Assembly: GCA_009776495.1 (NCBI GenBank)
Contig: WRNS01000007.1
Span: 6,681-12,259 of the forward strand
Direction of reading: 5' to 3'
DNA: 5,579 bases
Source of the DNA: Methanobrevibacter sp.
Lineage (GTDB): Archaea > Methanobacteriota > Methanobacteria > Methanobacteriales > Methanobacteriaceae
Positions 1-5,573 of the stretch are shown in pieces; positions within the stretch are counted from its first letter, which is position 1, and the number at the start of each line of letters is the position of its first letter. Below the pieces are notes generated by a model. The model saw only the letters and a program-made list of their open reading frames with translations, was not told the DNA's origin and made no database searches. Made by a program: the position numbers and the translations under genes.

Positions 1-164
1 CAAATTTTAGCACACAGTGCTTTATCTGGATGACAATGCATACAAAATATTGGAATAGTTCCTGTTTTTTTTGCTCTAGCAGTTCCATGTTCTTTTTCAC
101 ATGCATTTATACATGCCTCACACTGGCTGCACATTTGAGAGTCTGTAACCATAAGTGTCTTCAT
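1..164 (-). CDS. Ferredoxin-type 4Fe-4S protein, N-terminal part (cut by window edge)
   Basis: Only the first 54 codons are visible, because the gene runs off the left edge. The start is ATG at 164-162, preceded by a GGTGATT ribosome site. The N-terminus holds a complete 4Fe-4S pattern, C12-x2-C15-x2-C18-x3-C22. A second set begins at C41-x2-C44-x6-C51, and the last two visible bases (TG) fit a cysteine codon for residue 55, giving CxxxC. Two cysteine sets of this kind are typical of polyferredoxin electron-transfer subunits of the CooF/HycB type. It follows cdhE on the same strand after 106 bases, so it probably serves the ACDS complex, carrying electrons for CO2 reduction by CO dehydrogenase or for reactivating oxidised corrinoid. 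The family is fairly clear; the exact electron partner and full length cannot be seen. Confidence 0.85.
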   Translation of the reverse strand, partial: MKTLMVTDSQMCSQCEACINACEKEHGTARAKKTGTIPIFCMHCHPDKALCAKI

Positions 165-166
165 TT

Positions 167-174
167 AATCACCT
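167..174 (-). promoter_or_regulatory. Ribosome binding site of the ferredoxin gene
   Basis: Read on the minus strand, AGGTGATT lies just before the ATG at 164. It matches the archaeal anti-Shine-Dalgarno complement (GGAGGTGATC) over seven of its eight bases. Its GGTG core sits five bases from the start codon, which supports this start. Confidence 0.75.
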
Positions 175-181
175 AGATATA

Positions 182-257
182 TATTAATAATTTGATTATA
201 GCTAAAATTTCTTAATGGGTATTAATAATTTTATTATAGCTAAAATTTCTTAATGGG
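182..257. repeat. 38-bp tandem duplication (two copies)
   Basis: Two directly adjacent 38-bp units occupy 182-219 and 220-257. They differ at a single base: G at 194 versus T at 232. On the transcribed strand the changed base falls in the 3-base loop of a small ATAAT/ATTAT hairpin, so the stem is preserved. A shorter degenerate copy at about 260-284 shares the core TAAAATTTCT and covers the stop codon of cdhE, so the array may have grown from the 3' end of that gene. It fills most of the gap between cdhE and the ferredoxin gene. Function is unknown: a spacer, an mRNA processing or stability element, or slippage without function are all possible. Confidence 0.9.
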
Positions 258-270
258 AAAATTTATTCAG

Positions 271-1662
271 TTAAAATTTCTCAGCTATAAATTCAGCTAC
301 TGCTGATGAATCTCTTGGACCAACCATTACATCCCAACCAGTTTCATCTTCAATTTCACCACTTAAAGGAGCAGCTAGTCCTGGAATAACCATTTTTCTT
401 GTATTAATCTTATTTTCAATTTGTGTGTCTTTAATAAGATCAGCTACTGCTTTACCATCAAATTGTCCTCCAGCAATAGCTACATCCACAGCTCTTCCAA
501 CGGTATTGAGAACTAATAAATAACAAGTAGCATTTCCAGATTTTAAATCTCCTTCAACAGTATAATAAGTTAATGAAAAGTTTGTGGTGAGAATCACGGG
601 AGAGTCTTTATCTATTTCACCAAATTCATAGATACCAGAATCAACCTCTTGTGGCCACCTTGGATCTGTGTAAACACTTTGTCTAAGAGTGAGAATTGGA
701 ATGAGTTCCCAAATTTCAGTTCCTTTAAGAATAATTATATCAGCATATTTATTGATTAACATTGAAGCTATTGTAGCTTCCATGATACTTTTTTTAACTT
801 CATCATCTTGATTATTCTCATCTTTATTATTCAGTTTAACAAGTGCAGGAACTCCTAAAAGAGGATATCGAAAGTTTTCATCATTTTCTTCAATAGCTAA
901 TCTCCTACTCATTACAAAATTATCTATAGTATCCCCAATAGCTTCACCTGTTAGTGTTCCAGGATCCATTACAATATCTTCCACTCCTAATGATTTAAGG
1001 GTGAAAACCATATCTTTCATCTTTTCTAAATCATCTGGTGAGAAAACCGTAATAGGACATTGATACTTAACAGCTAAGTTTGCCATCTCATCGATGTTAG
1101 CTTCAGTGACAGCATACATTAGTGGACGTTCATCCCCAATTTCGTTCAGTGCTGCTTCCATAGCTACTGGATTCAATGTGATTAAAAATACTGGATATTT
1201 AGAAGATTTTAATTTTTTAGCACAGTTTGCAAACCTTTCCACATCATTAGACTTATTTCTTAAAGCTATTGCATCGAGTTTTAAAACATCCCCAGTTCTT
1301 TCAAACGCAATATCTTCAATTTTTTTAACTTTCCTCTCAAATTCTAACTCATCTAAATCATCCGCAACATCAATAGCTATAATCGTTTGATTATAATATG
1401 ATTCTTCATACCTATAAAGAACCTCATCTCCACCAATTACACGAGTCTTTTCACCTTTTCCAATCGTGACCTCTTTAACAGATGGAGCAAGTAAATCATC
1501 AAGTTTTTTGAATCCTTCATCGGATAATTCTGTGCATGAAGAAATATCTGCATCTTTATCAGATAATTTTGTTGCAAAGGCCATGCAACTAGCTTCTCCA
1601 CATTTTTCACAGTTAGTTTGAGGCAATAACTTATAAACATCCATTGCAGTAACCTTAGCCAT
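271..1662 (-). CDS. cdhE: ACDS complex gamma subunit, corrinoid/iron-sulfur protein large subunit
   Basis: The protein is 463 residues, about normal for the family. With CdhD it forms the corrinoid protein that takes the methyl group from tetrahydromethanopterin and delivers it to the acetyl-CoA synthase CdhC in the cytoplasm. The N-terminal domain holds the 4Fe-4S ligands C18-x2-C21-x4-C26-x16-C43, which reduce the cobalt. A TIM-barrel region follows at about residues 75-340, with GGDEVLYRYEE at 77-87 and EDIVMDP at 228-234. The C-terminal part, about 350-463, contains TTNFSLTYYTVEGDL (359-373) and matches the cobamide-binding domain. An Asn/Asp-rich loop lies at about 278-289 (NNKDENNQDDE). 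The ATG at 1662 has AGGAG eight bases upstream. It lies 85 bases after cdhD and is probably cotranscribed with it. Identification is firm. Confidence 0.97.
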   Translation of the reverse strand: MAKVTAMDVYKLLPQTNCEKCGEASCMAFATKLSDKDADISSCTELSDEGFKKLDDLLAPSVKEVTIGKGEKTRVIGGDEVLYRYEESYYNQTIIAIDVADDLDELEFERKVKKIEDIAFERTGDVLKLDAIALRNKSNDVERFANCAKKLKSSKYPVFLITLNPVAMEAALNEIGDERPLMYAVTEANIDEMANLAVKYQCPITVFSPDDLEKMKDMVFTLKSLGVEDIVMDPGTLTGEAIGDTIDNFVMSRRLAIEENDENFRYPLLGVPALVKLNNKDENNQDDEVKKSIMEATIASMLINKYADIIILKGTEIWELIPILTLRQSVYTDPRWPQEVDSGIYEFGEIDKDSPVILTTNFSLTYYTVEGDLKSGNATCYLLVLNTVGRAVDVAIAGGQFDGKAVADLIKDTQIENKINTRKMVIPGLAAPLSGEIEDETGWDVMVGPRDSSAVAEFIAEKF

Positions 1663-1670
1663 GACAAAAA

Positions 1671-1675
1671 CTCCT
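1671..1675 (-). promoter_or_regulatory. Ribosome binding site of cdhE
   Basis: AGGAG on the minus strand, eight bases before the ATG at 1662, a usual Shine-Dalgarno spacing. It places the cysteine-rich domain at the very N-terminus, as expected for CdhE. Confidence 0.75.
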
Positions 1676-1727
1676 AATTATTCTTATATTAAAATTCTAT
1701 AACTTCTAATAAAAACTTCAACTCTAT

Positions 1728-1744
1728 TTGAATAAAAAATTCAA
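1728..1744 (-). other. Small hairpin after the cdhD stop codon
   Basis: On the minus strand TTGAAT and ATTCAA form a perfect 6-bp stem around a loop of five T. It begins four bases after the cdhD stop codon (1750-1748). It has no following U tract, so it looks more like an mRNA processing or stability hairpin between cdhD and cdhE than a strong terminator. In such AT-rich sequence a stem this short can also arise by chance. Confidence 0.35.
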
Positions 1745-1747
1745 CAA

Positions 1748-2917
1748 CTATTCTAACTCAGTAATCCAATTTTCAATATCAGGACAAGGCTCGGATAAAT
1801 AATTTTTAGTAAAGGTTTCACCTATTTCTCTTAGTATTCTAACTGAATCTGGATGAAGCATCATGAAAAGATCTACCCCATTCAACATTAAGGTAAGACC
1901 TGTAAAAATTTCCCATAAAGGCCCTCTATAATCTGTTGGGCCCCATTCATCCTTCCTCATCCACGCTTCTCTTGAACCCCATGCATTTGTTGTACCAGAA
2001 GACATTGGCATCTGCAAGTCAGGGTCTCCTTTAAGAGCCCCAAGTCTTGTTCTTGTTATAACATCGATAGAAAATTCAATACCATAACCAAGAGCACAGG
2101 TGGTTGGATCCATTACTATATCCTCTTTTTTTAATCCATCCTTCATTAAGTATCTGTTAAGTGATTTTTGCATATTTACATCTGTTATAGCCCATGAAAG
2201 AACTACATGACCATAATCAACAGCTGCCTTAGCTATTTTACCATAATCTAAATCCATATTAGCTGAAGCAAGTAAACATCTTTCTCCTTCACTAACTTCA
2301 GCTGCTGCTTCTAAAACCAAAGGGTCTTTTACTGGATCACCTGAAGCTCCAATTGCAAGAGGAACATCCACAGCTTGAAGTACCTCTTCAATAACTTGAG
2401 CACCTTCTTTTGGACTTTTATCCTGGACTTTTGGTCCTGTTCCAATTAAGTGAACTGTAACCATATTTGCCCCATAATCTTTTACTGCCTTTTTAGCCCA
2501 TTCTCCAGGAGAATCCATAACATCTGAAAAATGTTCTCTTATAGGACGAGGAAGTCCTGGCATTGGAATATCAAAAACATCAAAAGTTACAACTGGAGGA
2601 TTAGGTTGTGGTTCCTCAAATCTATAGAGTGCAGTTTGACCCCCTAAATAAACTGGTTTTCTAGTTCCATCCCCAATTTGAACTTGAGCAATGTTACCAG
2701 GATACTGTTTAATTGGTGATTTAAATTCGCCTGCTTTTTTCAATGCATTGCCCATTGATTTTTCAATTTTCTGTTGTTTAGCTACAGTTTGTTGTATTGT
2801 TCGAGCAATAGCTGGAGCTAAATTTATCTCTAATTCGTCAAAATCCATTCTAAATTCATCAATTTCAACAGATTCTGCATTTTCCAATAGCTTCAAAAGC
2901 TGATTGATTTGATCCAT
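1748..2917 (-). CDS. cdhD: ACDS complex delta subunit, corrinoid/iron-sulfur protein small subunit
   Basis: The protein is 389 residues, with an ATG start at 2917 and a TAG stop. CdhD is the partner of CdhE in the corrinoid protein that carries the methyl group from tetrahydromethanopterin to the A-cluster. Residues 1-75 form a charged, largely helical leader. From about residue 85 onward the sequence is a TIM barrel, with LGGQTALYRFEE at 91-102, SGDPVKDP at 192-199, EDIVMDP at 265-271 and SSGTTNAWGSREAW at 306-319. There is no 4Fe-4S cysteine cluster, as expected for the small subunit. GGxxxLYRxEE and EDIVMDP recur in CdhE, showing that the two subunits are related barrels. It follows cooC after 189 bases, a gap with its own promoter-like box, and precedes cdhE by 85 bases. 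Identification is firm. Confidence 0.97.
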   Translation of the reverse strand: MDQINQLLKLLENAESVEIDEFRMDFDELEINLAPAIARTIQQTVAKQQKIEKSMGNALKKAGEFKSPIKQYPGNIAQVQIGDGTRKPVYLGGQTALYRFEEPQPNPPVVTFDVFDIPMPGLPRPIREHFSDVMDSPGEWAKKAVKDYGANMVTVHLIGTGPKVQDKSPKEGAQVIEEVLQAVDVPLAIGASGDPVKDPLVLEAAAEVSEGERCLLASANMDLDYGKIAKAAVDYGHVVLSWAITDVNMQKSLNRYLMKDGLKKEDIVMDPTTCALGYGIEFSIDVITRTRLGALKGDPDLQMPMSSGTTNAWGSREAWMRKDEWGPTDYRGPLWEIFTGLTLMLNGVDLFMMLHPDSVRILREIGETFTKNYLSEPCPDIENWITELE

Positions 2918-2922
2918 GAATC

Positions 2923-2929
2923 CACTTCC
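2923..2929 (-). promoter_or_regulatory. Imperfect ribosome binding site of cdhD
   Basis: GGAAGTG on the minus strand, five bases before the ATG at 2917, differs by one base from the ideal GGAGGTG. It supports this ATG over the out-of-frame ATG at 2933-2931, which has no comparable site at that distance. Confidence 0.6.
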
Positions 2930-3009
2930 ACATTTTCCCCATTATCATAATACATATTTTTTAACTAAAATACCACTAAAATTTATAAATATTATTATTT
3001 TTTTTAAAT

Positions 3010-3017
3010 TATATAAA
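3010..3017 (-). promoter_or_regulatory. Candidate TATA box for cdhD-cdhE
   Basis: The minus strand reads TTTATATA at 3017-3010, a perfect match to the methanogen TATA-box core. Transcription starting some 22-27 bases downstream would leave a leader of roughly 65-75 bases before cdhD. A second weaker box, TTTATAAA at 2989-2982, would give a leader of about 40 bases. The 189-base gap and the preceding terminator-like element favour a real internal promoter, but TATA-like strings are common in sequence this rich in A and T. Confidence 0.45.
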
Positions 3018-3057
3018 TAAAATTATTATTATTAAAAAATAATTTGATAAATCAATT

Positions 3058-3089
3058 TAAAAATAAGATAACTTTAGTTATAAAAAAAT
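3058..3089 (-). terminator. Candidate terminator after cooC
   Basis: About 18 bases past the cooC stop codon, the minus strand has a run of seven T (3088-3082), then the perfect palindrome ATAACT-AA-AGTTAT (3081-3068), then a second T-rich tract (3065-3058). Archaeal RNA polymerase can stop at U tracts with little or no hairpin, so this arrangement is a plausible end of the cooC transcript. Confidence 0.45.
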
Positions 3090-3106
3090 CAAAAGTAATC
3101 ATTCTC

Positions 3107-3865
3107 TTAATCATTTTCTATTATCTTATTTAATATTTTTTTAACATCTAAAACTGGTTTACTATCATCAGCTAATTCAATTAATGGTTTTCCTTCTAAA
3201 TCAAATTTAGCTATGGTTTCATCATCATGAATTATACCAGCTAATTCTATACCTGTGTCTTTAGCTTGTTCAATTAATTCATTTTTATTATCTGAATTTA
3301 CTCTATTTAATATTAAATAAAGATTTTTAAAAGATATTTCTAAGTCTTTAGCTAATTTTCCAACTCTTGAAGCTGTTTGTAAACCTCGTCTTGAGGAATC
3401 AGAAACAACAAGCATTGTATCAACGCTTTGAGTCGTCCTACGACTTAAATGTTCTAGACCTGCTTCAGTATCAATTACTATAAAATCATAGTTAGATGAG
3501 ACATTTTCTATGATTTTTCTAAGCATGTTGTTAACAGCACAGTAACATCCACTTCCTTCTGGTCTTCCCATCATGAGTAAATCAAAGTCAGGAGTTTCGA
3601 TAATTGATTCCATAATTTTATAATCTAAGATATCCCATTTATTCGCTCCCACAGGAATATTCCCATCACCTATATCCTTTTTCAAATCTTCTCTCACATC
3701 TCCAACGGTTTTTTCTACATTAACTCCTAAAGTTTCTGGCATGTTAGAATCAGGATCTGCATCGATCACAAGAAGATCTTTTCCTGTTTTAGATAATAAT
3801 TTTACGAGAATAGATGAAACAAGAGTTTTTCCAGTTCCACCCTTTCCACTTACAGCAATTATCAA
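3107..3865 (-). CDS. cooC: CO dehydrogenase nickel-insertion ATPase CooC
   Basis: The protein is 252 residues, of the MinD/ParA-like (SIMIBI) ATPase class. It begins directly with the P-loop: GKGGTGKT (residues 7-14) is the deviant Walker A with signature lysine K8. Next come DADPDSN (35-41) as switch I and DTEAG (132-136) as switch II. C107-x-C109, in GRPEGSGCYC, is the CxC metal-binding pair of CooC proteins, which dimerise on ATP binding and deliver nickel to CO dehydrogenase. The start is TTG at 3865-3863: it begins the protein with the usual MIIAVSGKGG N-terminus, and no better in-frame start is apparent. Its place between cdhC and cdhD suggests it matures the CdhA cluster and perhaps the A-cluster of CdhC. 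The family is firm; its target among the two nickel sites is inferred. Confidence 0.95.
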   Translation of the reverse strand: MIIAVSGKGGTGKTLVSSILVKLLSKTGKDLLVIDADPDSNMPETLGVNVEKTVGDVREDLKKDIGDGNIPVGANKWDILDYKIMESIIETPDFDLLMMGRPEGSGCYCAVNNMLRKIIENVSSNYDFIVIDTEAGLEHLSRRTTQSVDTMLVVSDSSRRGLQTASRVGKLAKDLEISFKNLYLILNRVNSDNKNELIEQAKDTGIELAGIIHDDETIAKFDLEGKPLIELADDSKPVLDVKKILNKIIEND

Positions 3866-3868
3866 TTT

Positions 3869-3873
3869 ATCAC
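3869..3873 (-). promoter_or_regulatory. Weak ribosome binding site deciding the TTG start of cooC
   Basis: GTGAT on the minus strand lies three bases before the TTG at 3865, with AGGT a little further upstream (3878-3875), so the site is split and close. The GTG inside it (3873-3871) is out of frame and hits a stop two codons on, so it is not the start. A poor site plus a TTG codon suggests low translation of this maturation factor. Confidence 0.5.
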
Positions 3874-3886
3874 GACCTAGTTATAT

Positions 3887-3914
3887 TAAATCATGAATTA
3901 TAAATCATGAATAT
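3887..3914. repeat. 14-bp tandem repeat before cooC
   Basis: TAAATCATGAATTA (3887-3900) is followed directly by TAAATCATGAATAT (3901-3914). The first 12 bases of each unit are identical, and each contains the palindrome TCATGA. On the minus strand the junction gives TTTATAAT (3904-3897), a possible TATA box for cooC with a start site close to the gene. The repeat could be a pair of same-side regulator sites, or simple slippage. Confidence 0.7.
3897..3904 (-). promoter_or_regulatory. Candidate TATA box for cooC
   Basis: TTTATAAT on the minus strand lies 31 bases upstream of the TTG start codon. Transcription would begin roughly at 3870-3880, giving a very short leader that just includes the GTGAT ribosome site. 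It is supported by the terminator-like element just upstream at the end of cdhC; the motif itself is weak evidence. Confidence 0.35.
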
Positions 3915-3923
3915 CTTTGAACT

Positions 3924-3941
3924 TGTAAATAGCTATTTACA
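3924..3941. promoter_or_regulatory. 18-bp perfect palindrome, possible operator or hairpin
   Basis: TGTAAATAGCTATTTACA reads the same on both strands. It lies about 20 bases upstream of the candidate cooC TATA box and about 28 bases after the U tract that ends cdhC. As DNA it resembles the binding site of a dimeric regulator; as RNA it would fold into a 7-bp stem with an AGCU loop. Nothing visible identifies the regulator. Confidence 0.6.
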
Positions 3942-3968
3942 GGAATTTATTAAGCAAACTTTTTCTTT

Positions 3969-4008
3969 AAAAAAAAAAAGAGTTATTTTTTCTTAATAAT
4001 AACTTTTT
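3969..4008 (-). terminator. Hairpin plus U11 tract at the end of cdhC
   Basis: On the minus strand, bases 4008-3998 pair with 3987-3977: seven continuous pairs (AGTTATT with AATAACT), one mismatch, then three A-T pairs, around a 10-base loop. The run of eleven T at 3979-3969 forms the outer stem and continues beyond it. The stem lies inside the last codons and stop of cdhC. It looks like an intrinsic terminator or attenuator, possibly letting part of the polymerases read into cooC. Confidence 0.55.
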
Positions 4009-5413
4009 CAGCATAAATTTTCGCATTTTTAAAGATTATTTTAACTCCTCCAGAGATAGGCATAGTCATTTCTGGAACAGAAGCTACAGGAACAAATTCT
4101 TGATTAATTTGAGTTTCTCCATCTATAGCTACACCATCTTCAATTATTTCATCTTTAACTATTTCTTTGGTTAATTCTTCTTTAGATTCTTCTTCACGAT
4201 CATCGGATAAATTTTCAATCCTCTCTAAAATAGGATGATTTTTTTCGATTAAAAACGATTTAACATCATTTATATTTGTAGCATCAATTTCTGTAGGAAT
4301 TTTATCATAGATATTATCAGGAATAAAACCTTTTAAAGATTGTTTAACTTCATTTGGTATCCAAACAATTCTATCATATGCTCCATCCGCTTGTAGAAAT
4401 TTTGGAGACCTCATATATTCTAAACTCAATCCTGTGAAACCTTCAACTTGTTTTCCTCCTGAACATTGACCAGCCATAGAGGAAAATGGAATTCCTAATG
4501 GTGTTTGACCACTAAAATCACGGTTGACAATACCAATACCATCAAGTTCTGGAATATAGAAAGCTACTGCTTCAAAACAACCACAAGAAGTATGAGGATA
4601 TTCAAAAACACTGTGTAAAAATACTTTATTAGTTTCTCCCTGAGTTTTTTGACCAATTATCTCATTAACATTTGTATATTCACCTTTCTCATCATCTAAA
4701 ACTTCACCTTTTTCAATTTCGAAAATTGACCCATCAGGATCCATTTTAGCTGAAGCTCTACAATCAAACCAATTAATAGCTCCACATAATGCGGTTCTAT
4801 CTGGAGTTACAACACACATATGAGTAGGGGCAAATGATTGACACATCGTACAGCCATAAAATACATCAACATCTTCATCAGAAAGTTTTCTTGCTCTTTC
4901 GTCTCTTAAAGAATATATTTCTTTTGCGTTAGACACAAAATCTTTTACTTCATCTTCTTTAGTTAATATTCTAACAGATATTTCTTCAATAATTGGAAAT
5001 TCCTCTTTAAACAAAATTCCGATGGCTTTAGCTAAGTCTACAAGTTTAAAACCAGATTCAATGCTTTCAGTACTTACACGACACCAAATTTGATCACGTT
5101 GATTTAAATGCATAAATCCTTGAACATAGTTACATAAATCATGATTTCTTCTTTCTATAACTCCTTCAAGCTCTTTTTCTAATTTTTCTCCTTTTATATC
5201 AATTTTTATGCCAAAAGGATAAATTTCCCCCTTTGTCATTTCAGATAATTCAGGGCCTATAACTTCATAGTTTCCATCCTTTAGAGAATCATTAACTTGA
5301 ACAAGTTCTGCACCAATAGATTTAGGACCTGCTAGCTCAACATACATGTTAGCTGCACGTATTCTTTCACCTTCGTGCATAGGACCTACATCAACAGGGA
5401 TGTCACTAAACAT
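3983..5413 (-). CDS. cdhC: ACDS complex beta subunit, acetyl-CoA synthase
   Basis: The protein is 476 residues, about the length of archaeal CdhC and without the large N-terminal domain of bacterial ACS. It joins a methyl group from CdhD/CdhE, CO from CO dehydrogenase and CoA into acetyl-CoA. The A-cluster cysteines are all present: C188, C191, C200 and C210 for the 4Fe-4S cubane, and C277-G-C279 for the distal nickel. The intervals 3, 9, 10, 67 and 2 equal those of the Moorella enzyme (506, 509, 518, 528, 595, 597), and F194 matches its Phe512 near the cluster. Residues of about 402-440 form an acidic, low-complexity linker before a short conserved-looking tail (GGVKIIFKNAKIYAEKVII) rich in lysine. 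The ATG at 5413 has a strong GGAGG. Identification is firm. Confidence 0.98.
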   Translation of the reverse strand: MFSDIPVDVGPMHEGERIRAANMYVELAGPKSIGAELVQVNDSLKDGNYEVIGPELSEMTKGEIYPFGIKIDIKGEKLEKELEGVIERRNHDLCNYVQGFMHLNQRDQIWCRVSTESIESGFKLVDLAKAIGILFKEEFPIIEEISVRILTKEDEVKDFVSNAKEIYSLRDERARKLSDEDVDVFYGCTMCQSFAPTHMCVVTPDRTALCGAINWFDCRASAKMDPDGSIFEIEKGEVLDDEKGEYTNVNEIIGQKTQGETNKVFLHSVFEYPHTSCGCFEAVAFYIPELDGIGIVNRDFSGQTPLGIPFSSMAGQCSGGKQVEGFTGLSLEYMRSPKFLQADGAYDRIVWIPNEVKQSLKGFIPDNIYDKIPTEIDATNINDVKSFLIEKNHPILERIENLSDDREEESKEELTKEIVKDEIIEDGVAIDGETQINQEFVPVASVPEMTMPISGGVKIIFKNAKIYAEKVIIKKK

Positions 5414-5419
5414 CTAATT

Positions 5420-5426
5420 CCTCCTC
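5420..5426 (-). promoter_or_regulatory. Strong ribosome binding site of cdhC
   Basis: GAGGAGG on the minus strand, six bases before the ATG at 5413, is the best Shine-Dalgarno match in the window and suggests high translation of the catalytic subunit. Confidence 0.8.
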
Positions 5427-5473
5427 GATTAATTAAATTTGATTATCATTAATAAATTTTTTTAATAATAAAA

Positions 5474-5481
5474 TATTTATA
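5474..5481 (-). promoter_or_regulatory. Candidate TATA box for cdhC
   Basis: TATAAATA on the minus strand lies about 60 bases before the cdhC start codon, which would give a leader of roughly 35 bases. Two adjacent TTTATAAA strings at 5528-5513 are alternatives. No sequence in this leader resembles a coding gene on either strand, and the choice between boxes cannot be made from sequence alone. Confidence 0.4.
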
Positions 5482-5499
5482 GATGAAAAATTTTTGAAA

Positions 5500-5573
5500 A
5501 TTTTTAAATTAATTTATAAATTTATAAATAATTTTTAATTGATTTTAATATATTTTTAAATTAATTTCTAAAT
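5500..5573. repeat. Direct repeat in the AT-only cdhC leader
   Basis: A 22-base element at 5500-5521 recurs at 5552-5573 with one difference (A at 5516, C at 5568). The core is TTTTTAAATTAATTT. The stretch from about 5431 to the right edge is almost entirely A and T, so chance similarity is more likely than usual, but 21 of 22 matching bases at a 52-base interval (about five helical turns) could mark paired regulator sites or bent DNA. Confidence 0.5.

Noticed and set aside
182..257. CRISPR array
   Set aside because: The two 38-bp units are directly adjacent with no spacers, and no cas gene is present.
1094..1390. 98-residue open frame on the plus strand
   Set aside because: It lies wholly opposite the well-conserved cdhE barrel and has serine/alanine-rich, featureless content typical of an antisense shadow.
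1437..1667. 76-residue open frame on the minus strand overlapping the start of cdhE
   Set aside because: It overlaps the 4Fe-4S domain of cdhE in another frame and has no recognisable domain.
2691..2903. 70-residue open frame on the plus strand
   Set aside because: It is antisense to the N-terminal part of cdhD, with no ribosome site or family resemblance seen.
2865..2933. 22-codon minus-strand frame starting upstream of and overlapping the cdhD start
   Set aside because: It could be an upstream regulatory peptide, but it has no good ribosome site, and the imperfect GGAAGTG at 2929-2923 serves the cdhD ATG. Conservation would be needed to revive it.
3969..3979. Run of eleven A as a frameshift or slippage site in a coding gene
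   Set aside because: The run lies after the cdhC stop codon, and the protein already ends with the expected lysine-rich tail, so no gene is broken here.
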